From contig NZ_CP031320.1 in assembly GCF_003355155.1 (NCBI RefSeq), positions 916,369-980,368 on the forward strand: DNA of 64,000 bases. Reading direction: 5' to 3'. This DNA is from Streptomyces armeniacus (GTDB lineage Bacteria > Actinomycetota > Actinomycetes > Streptomycetales > Streptomycetaceae). This document shows, piece by piece, positions 32,108-45,800 of the stretch. A program made the translations under genes and the position numbers. Position 1 is the stretch's first letter; each line of letters starts with the position of its first letter. The notes beneath the pieces were generated by a model. That model searched no databases and had not been told where the DNA came from. It saw nothing but the letters and a program-made list of their open reading frames with translations.

Positions 32108-32920
32108 GTGTCCGACACAGGATTCAGCCCAGACCAGATCGACACCACCAAGGCGCACCCCGCGCGCATGTACGACTACTACCTCGGCGGGCGGGACAAC
32201 TACGAGGTGGACCGCGAGGCAGCCGACCGCGTCCTCGCACTCGCCCCCGAGATCCGGGTCGTCGCCCGCGGCAACCGCGACTTCATGCACCGTGCGGTGC
32301 GGACCGTCGTCGAGAGCGGCGTCCACCAGATCATCGACATCGGCACGGGCATTCCCACTTCGCCCAACACCCACGAGGTCGCCGCCGAGGTGTCCGACCG
32401 GGTGCGCGTCGTGTACGTGGACAACGACCCGATCGTCGCCACGTACGCCGGCGCCAAGCTGACCAACGACGGCAACGCCGGCTTCGTGCTGGCCGACCTC
32501 CGCGATCCCAAAGCGATCATGGACCACCCGACGATGCGGGAACTCGTCGACTTCGAGCGGCCGGTCGCGCTGATGCTCCTCGCCGTCCTGCACTTCGTGC
32601 GGGACGCGGAGGACCCCGCCGGGATCGTCGCGGCGCTCACCGAACGCCTCCCGGCGGGCAGCTGCCTGGTGCTCTCCCACGTCACCGACGACTTCCGGAG
32701 CGAGGACGGCGGGCTGAGCGAGGCCGGCAGCGTCTACGACAAGGCGACCGCCAGCCTCACCTTCCGCTCGCACGCCGAGGTGCTGCCCTTCTTCGAGGGC
32801 TTCGAACTGCTCGAACCGGGCCTGGTCCAGGTGCCGTTGTGGCGCCCGGACGGCCCGGTTCCCGGTCCCGAGGAGCTGCGGCAGTACGTCGGCTACGGAG
32901 GCGTCGCGGTCAAGCGCTAG
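32108..32920 (+). CDS. SAM-dependent methyltransferase, SAV2177/DUF574 family
   Basis: 270 aa from GTG 32108. The N-terminal signature DQIDTTKAHPARMYDYYLGG followed by RDNYEVDREAADRV is specific to this actinobacterial family. Motif I is IIDIGTGIPTSPNTHEVA, with the acidic strand VVYVDNDPIV, and VALMLLAVLHFVRDAED is motif IV-like. It lies 42 bp after the DUF397 gene. The family is abundant in Streptomyces; one member in A-factor-related work and several near whiJ-like clusters are known, but the methyl acceptor is not. Confidence 0.9.
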   Translation: MSDTGFSPDQIDTTKAHPARMYDYYLGGRDNYEVDREAADRVLALAPEIRVVARGNRDFMHRAVRTVVESGVHQIIDIGTGIPTSPNTHEVAAEVSDRVRVVYVDNDPIVATYAGAKLTNDGNAGFVLADLRDPKAIMDHPTMRELVDFERPVALMLLAVLHFVRDAEDPAGIVAALTERLPAGSCLVLSHVTDDFRSEDGGLSEAGSVYDKATASLTFRSHAEVLPFFEGFELLEPGLVQVPLWRPDGPVPGPEELRQYVGYGGVAVKR

Positions 32921-32994
32921 GTCTGCTGTACGCGCCGGCCCCGTGCCGCCGCGCCAACCGCGCCACCTCCGCGGCCGTTCACCGCCCGTACGGA

Positions 32995-36822
<3,828 letters not shown>

Positions 36823-36935
36823 TCATCCAGGTGGCCTTGAGTGAAATAGTCAGCGGCCCACTTCCTCTGGACCTCTCAGCGCTGCTACTACTCAGTACGA
36901 CCAGCAGTTCTCCATGTCACCCATGAGAGGCTCCA

Positions 36936-37736
36936 TTGAAGCTGCACAGATGGGCGGCCACGGCAACCGCCGTGTCCGTCTTCCTCGGACTGACCACCCT
37001 GACAAGCGGTGTTGCTTCCGCCGACTCGGCTGAAGCGGCTCCCGCGTACGTGGCACTCGGCGACTCCTACTCCTCGGGCGTCGGTGCCGGCGACTACGAA
37101 GACGACAACTGCAAGCGGAGCGCGAACGCCTACCCGCATCTCTGGGCGAACGCCAACTCCCCTGCCTCGTTCGACTTCACGGCCTGCTCCGGCGCCGTGA
37201 CGGACGACGTCATCAACAACCAGCTCGGCCCGCTCACCGAGTCGACCGGTCTCGTCAGCATCAGCGTCGGGGGGAACGACGCCGGATTCGCCGACGCGAT
37301 GACCACGTGCGTGCTGCAGGGCGAAAGTGCCTGCCTGACGCGCATGGAGGAGGCCACCTCGTACATCAATGGCACCCTGCCCGGCAAGCTCGACGCCGTG
37401 TACGACGCCATTTCCGGGAAGTCGCCGTCGGCGCAGGTCGTCGTCCTCGGCTACCCGAACCTGTACAAGCTCGAGGGCGAGTGCTCGGTCGGCCTCAGCG
37501 AGAAGTCCCGCGCCGCCATCAACGAGGTGGCGGGCACCCTGAACGACGTCACCGCGAAGCGCGCCGCTGACCACGGCTTCGACTTCGCCGACGTGCGTGG
37601 CAACTTCACCGGCCACGAGATCTGCTCCTCCGACGAGTGGCTGCACAGCGTCACCTTCCCCATCGGTGACTCGTACCACCCCACCGCCGCGGGCCAGTCG
37701 GGTGGCTACTACCCGGCCATGGAAGACGTGGCCTGA
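36936..37736 (+). CDS. secreted SGNH/GDSL hydrolase (lipase/esterase)
   Basis: 266 aa from TTG 36936 (ribosome site gagagg). The signal peptide is WAATATAVSVFLGLTTLTSG followed by ASADS, giving a mature enzyme from about residue 30. SGNH blocks are clear: YVALGDSYSSGVGAGDY (block I, catalytic Ser), GNDAGFADAMT (block III, Gly/Asn) and GDSYHPTAAGQ (block V, Asp/His). Paired Cys residues in NCKRSANAYPHLW, FTACSGAVTDD and TTCVLQGESACL give the disulfide-linked Streptomyces lipase subtype. It is expected to cut lipid or aryl esters outside the cell. A strong hairpin follows 60 nt after the stop. Confidence 0.92.
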   Translation: MKLHRWAATATAVSVFLGLTTLTSGVASADSAEAAPAYVALGDSYSSGVGAGDYEDDNCKRSANAYPHLWANANSPASFDFTACSGAVTDDVINNQLGPLTESTGLVSISVGGNDAGFADAMTTCVLQGESACLTRMEEATSYINGTLPGKLDAVYDAISGKSPSAQVVVLGYPNLYKLEGECSVGLSEKSRAAINEVAGTLNDVTAKRAADHGFDFADVRGNFTGHEICSSDEWLHSVTFPIGDSYHPTAAGQSGGYYPAMEDVA

Positions 37737-37794
37737 CGGTCCCGGAGTCCGGGCCTGTCGGGAGCCCTCGGGGGACCCGTAGGCACTGACCCGG

Positions 37795-37837
37795 CGTCCG
37801 TGCACGCCAGCGGGAAAACTGCTGGCGTGCACGGACG
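37795..37837 (+). terminator. 17-bp perfect stem-loop after the SGNH hydrolase gene
   Basis: cgtccgtgcacgccagc and gctggcgtgcacggacg pair completely around the loop gggaaaact. It is the strongest hairpin in the window. No T-run follows. It may end the hydrolase transcript or stabilise its 3' end. Confidence 0.8.
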
Positions 37838-37902
37838 GCATCGCCCATCCTTGGCGCATGACACGTGGAAAGGACGGCCTCGCGATCTCCCGGTGATCGC
37901 CG

Positions 37903-40900
37903 ATGGCCCACAACGAACACCCGCAGGCGCCTCAGCCCGAGCCGCAGCCTTCCGGACGGCGGCCGCTCACAGCACCGCCGCCCGGCCCCGCAGGCCCGCT
38001 GACCCCGGATCAGCTCTGTGCCCGCTTCGGCCCGCTGCCCTTCCCGGACCGCACGCGCGCCCTCGCCCGCCACGCCCGCTCCCTCGGCCCCGACGCGTAC
38101 GCCGCGCTGCGCACCGCCCTCGACGCCGGTGACCCCGACGACCGCCGTACGGGTCTCCTCCTCGCCGTCGCCCGCCGCGACCTCGACGCGGTGCACGCCG
38201 CCCTCGACGACCCCCTGCTGCGCCGCCGAGCCCTCGCCGCCGCCATCCGGCTGCCGGTGTCCGAAACGGCCCTGTCCCGGCTCGCGTCGGGCGGGACACG
38301 GGAGGTGCGGCACGAGACCTTCCGGGTGCTGCGGCTCAGCCGCCGCACCTGCCTCGCCGCCCGGCTGCTGCCCCGCGTCCACGCGCGGCACGGACCCGCC
38401 GAGGCGTCCCGGCTGCTGCCCGCCTGCACTCCCGCCGTCGCCGCCGCCTGGCTGCCCCGCACGGGCGCGCCGGACGGAGTGCTGCGCAGCCTGGCGCGTA
38501 CGGCGCCCGCGGCGGTCGCGGAGCGGCTCGCGGCGGAGTACACGGCCGCGGCGGCGGCCCCGTACCGCTTCACCCGCCGCCACCGCCTGCTGGCAGCCGT
38601 GATCGCCGAACGCGACACCGACGCGGGGCTGTTGCTGCTGGACCGCGCCCCCGCGCTGCTCGACGGACGCGGCGGCACGGCGCTGCTGCGCCGGCCCGGC
38701 GCGGTGCTCGCCGTGCTCCGGCGGCAGGGTCCCGCCGGCCGGGGCGGTGCCCGCGCCCTCGCCGGCGCCGGTACGGCCGGCGGCGGAACCCTGAACATCA
38801 CCACCGAACGGCTGCCCCGCGCGGTGCTGCGCGCCCTGCGCGCACTGCCACCCGACGAGCTGGCGGAGCTGGCGGGCCGGTGCCGAGTGCCCTACCGCCC
38901 GTTCGCGGCGGACGGCCGGCTCGACAACCGGCCGCACCCGCTGCTCGCCCTCCTGCCGCCCGCCGAACGGCGCCGCCTGGTCGAGCCGCACCTGGCGCGG
39001 CGCGGGCCCGCACGCGGCAGCCTGCGGGCGTTCGCGGCTCTGTCGGCTGCGGACCGCGGCGAGTTGGTACGGCCGTACCTGCGGGACCGCCCCTACGCAT
39101 CGCCTGTACGGCTGGGCCAGGCCGCGACCGCTCCCCTCGCGGACGCGGAGGAGCTGCTGCGGACGGGTACCGGCAGCCACCGTACGCACGAACGCGCGTG
39201 CTCCTGGCAGGCCCTGCTCGCCTGCGCCCAGTTGAACGCCGTGCCGGAGGAGTACGCCCGCGTGCTCGGCTCCTGCGAACGCGCCTGGCACGACCGGGAC
39301 GAGGTGCGCGCCGCAACGTTGCGCCAAGCCGCCGCGGCGCGGCCCGCCCTCCTCGGCGCGGTGCCCGAACAGGTGCTGCGGGAGGCCGTCGCCGCCACCG
39401 TCCAGTACGGCGACTCCCGCGGCGGCACCTTGGGCGCCGCCGCCCTGTGGCTGCGCCGTACGGCCGAACACGCCGCGGAGGGCGGCGCGTTCGAACGGGC
39501 CGCCCGCACCGCCCTGCTGCTCTGCCGGGTGGTGGACGACCCGCGCTGGCGCGGCCCCGTGCACCCGCTGCGGCTCACCCCGTCGGCCGCCGCCGGGCTG
39601 TGGGCGGCGGTGCCCGGCGAACAGGCCGTACGGCCCCGGGTGTTCGTGCCGCTCGCCGGCCTGCTGGCCCGGCGGCTGGACGCACTGCCCGCGCTGGACA
39701 CCCTGCTGGGCGGCGCCGTACGGGGCGCGCACGGGCCGGAGTGGGCGGCACGCGCCGTACCGTCCTGGCTGCGCCCGGCAGCACACCGGGAGGCGCGGTG
39801 CGCCGAACTGCTCGCCACGGGGCTGGCGTTGGGCGACGGCGTCGCGCTGCGTACGGTGGCCACCCGGCGCACGGACCTGCTGGACACCGTCCTCGACGCG
39901 GTCCTGGACGCCTCCGAGGACGCCGTACCGACTTCCGTACGCGGCGGGGGAGTGGAAGGTGCGCCCCTCTCGGACGCGTCGCGCGGGCTCCTGCGGCTGC
40001 CGCCGTCCGTCACCGGCAGATGGCGGCCCGACCAGCGGGACCGTTGGCAGCGGTGGCTGGCGCGCACCGCCGCGGACGAGGACACCGAGCTGCGGACCCG
40101 TGCGGACGCGGCCCTGCGGCTGCGCACGCCGGACGCGCTGGTGCGCCTCGCACGTGAGGCGCCGCTGCCGGTGGCGACCGCCGCACTCACCGCACTGGGC
40201 GAGACGGGCGAGGGAGCCCTCGCGGGCGACGGTGGCGCCGAGGCGCGGCTGCGGGAGCTTCTCGGGCACACGGGGAGCGGCGGAGCGCGCGGACGCGCGG
40301 CCCTGGCCGCCGTCCGGAGCGTCGCCGCACGGCTGCCGGACAGCACGGCGCTCGCGGTCCTCGGGGCCGCCGCGCGGGACACGAACGCGTCCGTCGGCAG
40401 CCGGAAGGAGGCCGCCCGCGCGCTCGGCGAACTGACCGGAGAGGCCGCACTGCGCGAACTCTGCGCCGCCTGGGACGCGCCCGGCCAGCACGGGGACGTA
40501 CGGGCGGCGCTCGCGCGGCAGCTGGTGTCCCGTATCGCCCGCCCCGGAGTGGCGGAACGGCTCACCGCGGGCATCGCCGAACCGGCGATCCGTACGGCGG
40601 TCGTTCCGCGTGCCGCCCTGACGGTGCCGTTCGAGGCCCGCGCGGCCTACGGGGACTTCCTGACCGGGCTGATCCGTACGGCAGACGACGCGTCGGCGGA
40701 AGCCGCCTGTACGGCGCTGCCGGGATGGGTGCCGCCCGGCGCGTCCGACGCCCTGGACGCGGTCACGGAGGTGATGTCCGGGACGGAGCGGCCGCTGACG
40801 GTGTGGCGGGCGGCGGTACGGCAGTTCGGCGTCCTGGCCGGCGACGCCGGCCGGGAGACGCTGCGGGACACACTCCGGCGGCTGCGCGAACGCGCCTGCC

Positions 40901-41433
40901 CGTACGGTGCCGCCGACACGGCGGCGGGCGCCCGTACGGAACGGGACGCGGACGCCGTACGGCGGCTCGCTGACCTCGCAGCCGAGATCGTCCACAACGG
41001 CCGCGGCTCACCGGCCCAACAGGCCGCGGACCGCGCCGCCGTGGTCGAGGCGCTGCTCGCCGCGGGACTGCGCGGCCGCGCCGCCGAGACCGCCCTCGGC
41101 AGCGCGTACCGCACACTCCGGAACGGCGTCGCCGACACCGGCGGCTGGCAGCGTGCCATGGAACTCGCCGCCGGCCGCGTGGAACGGCTGTCCGACGCCC
41201 GGACGTTCACCCTCGACGGCGGCGATCCGGACGTGGAGAGCGCCGCACGGCAGGTCGTCGCCGCCCTCCGGGCCAGCGCCGCCCCCGCCGCCGGGCTGAC
41301 CGCGCTCGCGCTGGTGCGGAGCGTCGCCGTCCGCAGCCCGCACCAGGCGTGGTGGCACGGCCAGTTGGACGCCCTGCGCGCACACCCCGACCCGGACACG
41401 GCGGAGGCGGCGCTGCTCACGGTGCTGCGCTGA
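37903..41433 (+). CDS. large uncharacterised protein, probably alpha-helical repeat (HEAT-like)
   Basis: 1,176 aa from ATG 37903 with codon usage like its neighbours and no signal peptide or membrane segment. After a Pro/Gln-rich N-terminus the sequence consists almost entirely of short amphipathic helices rich in Ala, Leu and Arg, with stretches such as LLRRRALAAAIRLPVSETAL followed by SRLA, and RTCLAARLLPRVHARHG. The period of about 35-40 residues (helix, turn, helix) fits a HEAT or TPR-type solenoid. I cannot assign a named family. The gene is convergent with a SWIM/SNF2 operon; no functional link is shown. Confidence 0.75.
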   Translation: MAHNEHPQAPQPEPQPSGRRPLTAPPPGPAGPLTPDQLCARFGPLPFPDRTRALARHARSLGPDAYAALRTALDAGDPDDRRTGLLLAVARRDLDAVHAALDDPLLRRRALAAAIRLPVSETALSRLASGGTREVRHETFRVLRLSRRTCLAARLLPRVHARHGPAEASRLLPACTPAVAAAWLPRTGAPDGVLRSLARTAPAAVAERLAAEYTAAAAAPYRFTRRHRLLAAVIAERDTDAGLLLLDRAPALLDGRGGTALLRRPGAVLAVLRRQGPAGRGGARALAGAGTAGGGTLNITTERLPRAVLRALRALPPDELAELAGRCRVPYRPFAADGRLDNRPHPLLALLPPAERRRLVEPHLARRGPARGSLRAFAALSAADRGELVRPYLRDRPYASPVRLGQAATAPLADAEELLRTGTGSHRTHERACSWQALLACAQLNAVPEEYARVLGSCERAWHDRDEVRAATLRQAAAARPALLGAVPEQVLREAVAATVQYGDSRGGTLGAAALWLRRTAEHAAEGGAFERAARTALLLCRVVDDPRWRGPVHPLRLTPSAAAGLWAAVPGEQAVRPRVFVPLAGLLARRLDALPALDTLLGGAVRGAHGPEWAARAVPSWLRPAAHREARCAELLATGLALGDGVALRTVATRRTDLLDTVLDAVLDASEDAVPTSVRGGGVEGAPLSDASRGLLRLPPSVTGRWRPDQRDRWQRWLARTAADEDTELRTRADAALRLRTPDALVRLAREAPLPVATAALTALGETGEGALAGDGGAEARLRELLGHTGSGGARGRAALAAVRSVAARLPDSTALAVLGAAARDTNASVGSRKEAARALGELTGEAALRELCAAWDAPGQHGDVRAALARQLVSRIARPGVAERLTAGIAEPAIRTAVVPRAALTVPFEARAAYGDFLTGLIRTADDASAEAACTALPGWVPPGASDALDAVTEVMSGTERPLTVWRAAVRQFGVLAGDAGRETLRDTLRRLRERACPYGAADTAAGARTERDADAVRRLADLAAEIVHNGRGSPAQQAADRAAVVEALLAAGLRGRAAETALGSAYRTLRNGVADTGGWQRAMELAAGRVERLSDARTFTLDGGDPDVESAARQVVAALRASAAPAAGLTALALVRSVAVRSPHQAWWHGQLDALRAHPDPDTAEAALLTVLR

Positions 41434-41437
41434 CACA

Positions 41438-41487
41438 GGGCGCCGTACGGGCGGTTCGCGGCAGCGGAACCCGCCAGTACGGCGCCC
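41438..41487. terminator. bidirectional hairpin between convergent genes
   Basis: gggcgccgtac pairs perfectly with gtacggcgccc, extended by an imperfect gggcggttc / gaacccgcc inner stem. It lies between the stop of the large repeat protein (41433) and the stop of the leftward SWIM gene (41495). Confidence 0.7.
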
Positions 41488-41494
41488 CGTCGCG

Positions 41495-42802
41495 TCAGCC
41501 GCCGGTGAGCAGCGCGGCGAGCGCCGCCGCGGGGTCCGGCTCCGCAGGGCCCGCGGGCCACCACCTGCCGCGCTCCTTGCGGTACGGCCACCAGCGGCCG
41601 TCCCGCGCGTACCGCAGCTGGGCGGCGGAGTCCACGAGGGTCCACCGGTTCCGCTCGGCGCGCAGCGGCGGCCGGGACTCCTCGTCCGGCCAGACCGCGG
41701 CGAGCTGTCCCCGGACGCGCGCCAGGGCGTCGCGTTCGGGCGTCCACGCCTCCTCCAGGACGGCGAGCGCCGGCGCGCCGCCGAACTCCCAGGCGCGTAC
41801 GGCCGCTTCCAGCTCCACCGCCGTACGCCCGCCGCCCGCCGCCAGCCGCGCGGCGATCCGCGGCGCGGGCCGGGCGGCGGCCAGCCGTACAACGTCCTGT
41901 GCCGCGCCGAGCGGCGCCGCCGGCATGCTCCCGGCGTGCCCGGGCCCGAGCGCGTCGGCCAGCGCGCGGTGCGCCCGTACGGCCGCCGCCGCGGCGAGGA
42001 ACTCCAGCGCCGCCACGTCCAGTCCGGCCGCCGCGGGCGGAGCCGTGCCGCCGTCCAGCGCCGGCGGGCCGCCCGGCGCGGCGACCGGCGGCGGAGGGGG
42101 CGGCAGCGGCGGCAGGACGGCGCCCAGCGCGAACGCCTCGTCCGCCGCGACACCCTCGTCCCGCGCCTCCGCCGGAGCCGCCCCCTCCGACCCGCCGGCC
42201 GCGGCGGACTCCTGCGCGGCGCGCGCCGCGCTGCGCAGCTGCAGCTCGTCCAGCAAGGCCCGTTCGCTCCGGCCGCGCATCAGCAGCAGGACGAACGGGT
42301 CCTGGTCCAGCAGCCTGGCCAGCTGATAGCAGAGGGCGGCGGTGTGCAGGCAGTGGTCCCAGGCGTCGCAGCTGCACTCGGGTTCCAGGTCGCCGATGCG
42401 CGGGAGGAGTTCGACGCCCGCGTCCGCCGCGTCCTCGACCAGCCGGGGCGGCATGTCCCGGTCCAGCAGTGCCGCCAGGTGCCCCGCCTCGCCGGCGACG
42501 ACGTCCAGCAGCCGGTCCCAGTCGTCCTCGCCGAGCTGCTGCAGCAGCACGTCCGCGCGGTGCGGACTGCCGTCCCGGTCCCGTACGACGGCGGTGATGC
42601 GGCCGGGACGTACGGACACGGCACCGACCGCACCCTGCCGCGCGTACCGGCGGCCCTTGCGGAGCTGTTCGGCGTCGAGCGCCGTGTCCTCCAGCGCCTT
42701 CAGCCACGTCTGGCCCCACCAGGTGCTCGCGAAACCGCGACCCTGCGCGGGCGGAAGGGCGTCGAAGACGCGCTCTTCGTCGTTCGACGGGGTGGTGCTC
42801 AC
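41495..42802 (-). CDS. SWIM zinc-finger protein
   Basis: 435 aa from GTG 42802, whose GTGA overlaps the SNF2 stop. The zinc motif CxCx(5)CxH is PECSCDAWDHCLHTAALCYQ (about residues 137-156). Before it is the conserved N-terminal FASTWWGQTWLKALEDTALD and RGRRYARQGAVGAV region, typical of bacterial SWIM proteins paired with SWI2/SNF2 ATPases. After it comes a long Ala/Pro-rich helical tail. SWIM domains bind nucleic acid or protein. It follows the SNF2 gene in one operon, so the two very likely form one complex. Role unknown. Confidence 0.9.
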   Translation of the reverse strand: MSTTPSNDEERVFDALPPAQGRGFASTWWGQTWLKALEDTALDAEQLRKGRRYARQGAVGAVSVRPGRITAVVRDRDGSPHRADVLLQQLGEDDWDRLLDVVAGEAGHLAALLDRDMPPRLVEDAADAGVELLPRIGDLEPECSCDAWDHCLHTAALCYQLARLLDQDPFVLLLMRGRSERALLDELQLRSAARAAQESAAAGGSEGAAPAEARDEGVAADEAFALGAVLPPLPPPPPPVAAPGGPPALDGGTAPPAAAGLDVAALEFLAAAAAVRAHRALADALGPGHAGSMPAAPLGAAQDVVRLAAARPAPRIAARLAAGGGRTAVELEAAVRAWEFGGAPALAVLEEAWTPERDALARVRGQLAAVWPDEESRPPLRAERNRWTLVDSAAQLRYARDGRWWPYRKERGRWWPAGPAEPDPAAALAALLTGG

Positions 42803-45800
42803 CTGTCGGTCCCCCTCAGCTCGACGAGCTCGGCCAGCTCGGTGTCGGACAGCTCCGTGAACGCCGCCTCGCCCGTGCCCAGCACGGCGTCGGCCAGCGC
42901 CTGTTTGCGTGCCAGCATCTCGGCGATCCGGTCCTCGATCGTCCCCTCCGTGATCAGCCGGTGCACCTGTACGGCACGCGTCTGCCCGATGCGGTACGCG
43001 CGGTCGGTGGCCTGCGCCTCGACCGCCGGATTCCACCAGCGGTCGAAGTGCACCACGTGCTCGGCGCGGGTGAGATTGAGGCCGGTGCCCGCGGCCTTCA
43101 GCGACAGCAGGAACACCGGCACCTCGCCGTCCTGGAACCGCCGCACCATCTCCTCCCGGCGTGCGACGGGCGTACCTCCGTGCAGGCACTGTGTGGCCAC
43201 GCCGCGGTCGGCGAGGTGCCGTTCCAGCAGCCGCGCCAGCTGCACGTACTGCGTGAAGACCAGCACGCTGGAGTCCTCGGCGAGGAGCGTGTCCAGGAGT
43301 TCGTCCAGCAGCTCCAGCTTCCCGGAACGGCCCTGCAGCGCCGCGTCCGTCTCCTTGAGGTACTGCGCGGGGTGGTTGCAGATCTGCTTCAGCGCCGTGA
43401 ACAGCTTGACCACCAGACCGCGCCGGGCGAAGCCGTCGGTGCCGGCGATGTCCGCGAGCGACTCGCGCACCACCGCCTCGTACAGCCCGGCCTGCTCCTT
43501 GGTGAGCGCCACGGCACGGTCCGTCTCGGTCTTCGCCGGCAGCTCCGGCGCGATGCCCGGATCGGACTTGCGGCGGCGCAGCAGGAACGGGCGCACCAGC
43601 CGCGTCAGCCGCTCGGTCGCGGCCGGGTCGCCGCCGCCCTCGACCGCGGCGGCGTGGTCCCGGCGGAACGCGCCGAGCCTGCCCAGCAGTCCGGGGGTGG
43701 TCCAGTCGAGAATCGCCCACAGCTCGGACAGGTTGTTCTCCACCGGAGTGCCGGTGAGCGCGACGCGCGCGCGGGCGGAGATCGTACGCAGCTGCCGGGC
43801 GGTGGTGGAGAACGGGTTCTTGACGTGCTGAGCCTCGTCGGCGACGAGCAGACCCCAGACGGCGGGGGACTCGGACCGGCCTGGTGCGCCGTCATCGTCG
43901 GGGGTCTCCGATCCGCCCGGCGGGCCGGAGAGTTGTGCGAGCCGCTCCGCGTCCAGCCGCATCGTCCCGTAGGTGGTGAGCACGAACTCCCCGTCGGCGA
44001 GCCCTTCCAGGCTGCGCCCGGAGCCGTGGAAGCGGCGTACGGGCGTGCCCGGCGCGAACTTCTCGATCTCCCGCTGCCAGTTGCCCATCAGGGAGGCCGG
44101 GCAGACGACGAGCGTCGGACCCGCCGTCTCCGGGTCCTGCTGCCGGTGCAGATGGAGTGCGATGAGAGTGATGGTCTTGCCCAGGCCCATGTCGTCGGCC
44201 AGGCAGCCGCCGAGGCCGAGGGAGGTCATGCGGTGCAGCCAGTTGAGCCCGCGCAGCTGGTAGTCGCGCAGGGTCGCGGTCAGCGCCGGAGGCTGCGGCA
44301 CGGGCGCCGGATCGCGGTCCGTGCGCTCCGGGTCGGCCAGGCGCTCGCGCAGCGTCTCCAGCCAGCCGGTCGCCGTCACCTCGAGCCGGTCGCCGTCGTC
44401 CTCCGTACTGCCGGCGAGCACCGAACCGATCGCTTCGACCGTGCCGACCTGCCGGTCCCGGCGCTCGCGCGCGCGGCGTACGGCTTCCGGATCGACGAGC
44501 ACCCACTGGTCGCGGAGCCGTACGAGCGGGCGGCCCGCCTCGGCCAGCCGGTCCAGCTCCTCCCGGGTGAGCTGCTGGTCGCCGATGGCGAAGCGCCAGC
44601 TGAAGCCGAGCAGCGCGGCGGCGGAGAGCGACGAGGGCGCGCCAGAGGCAGCACTGCCCGGAGCGGCCCCCTGCGCGTGCTGTCCCGTGTGCTGCCCCCT
44701 GTCGTTCGCACCCCGCGGCCCGGAATCGGCTCCCTGCGCGCCGGGGCCGACCACCGCGCGCGCGGTGAGCTTCCGCGCCAGCTCCTTCGGCCAGTGGACC
44801 TGGATGCCGGCGGCGTCCAAGGCCTGGTTGACCGCCGCGCCCAGCAGTTCGGTGATCTCCTCGTCCGCCAGCTCGACGGAGTCCGGTACGGCCGCGGACA
44901 GCAGCGGCCGCAGCGGCTCCCAGGCGGAGGCCGCCCGGCGCAGCGTCAGCAGCGCGTCCGTACGGGCACGCGGGCCGAAACCCGCCGCGACGGGCGAACC
45001 CCCGGACCACACCTCCGCGGCGTCGGCGACCAGCGCCGGGTCGGTCACGCTGTGCAGCTGGAGCACGGCGCGGAAACGGGCGCCGGCGGAGCCGCCTGCC
45101 TGCGCCGCGGCCGTACCGGCGTCGTCCAGCCCGTTGACCTCGACCCGCAGGGACAGCCGTACGCCCGCGTCGTGCCCGGCGGCGACATCGTCCGCCCAGC
45201 TCCGCAGCTCCGGCAGGTGCTGTGCGGGCTCGGCCGCGAACGCGGGCGCACCCGCGGCCAGTTGCGCGGCGGGACTGCGCGGGAGGCCGTCGGCGACGGC
45301 GTCCAGGAACGCCCGTACGAGCCGCTCCGGGTCCGGCAGCCGCGGCGGGGAGGTGTCCGGCAGGGGCACGGCGTGCGCGTATGGCGGCATCGCGGCGGCG
45401 AGGTCGCGCAGCCGCGCCACGTCGTCGGGGCCGAGCGGCCCGAGCCGCCAGGCGTCGTTCGCGCCGCTGCTGAGGCCGGGCAGCAGCCGCCCGCGTGCGG
45501 CGAGTTGGAGCGACAGGAGCGCGGCGGCGCCCCAGAAGGCGGTGGCCCCGTGCGGGCCCTGCGTACCGTCCGGGCACGCGCCGCCGCGCGCTCCGGCGGC
45601 GCGTGCGCGCGTGAGGACGGGCAGCGCGTCCCGTACGGGCAGCACGTACGCGGGCACCGTACGGACGCGGATTTCACCGGCGCCGTCGGGGAGGGCCACG
45701 GTCAGCTCTTCGGAAGTCTCACCGGACACGGGTGACACGGGCGGGGTGCCGTCCGGACGCCAGAAAGCGACCCGCCCGAGCCGTGGCGGATCGGCGGGAA

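Noticed and set aside
37651..40995. 1,114-codon minus-strand frame opposite the large repeat protein
   Set aside because: Same GC artefact; no domain, no start context, and third-position bias favours the plus strand.
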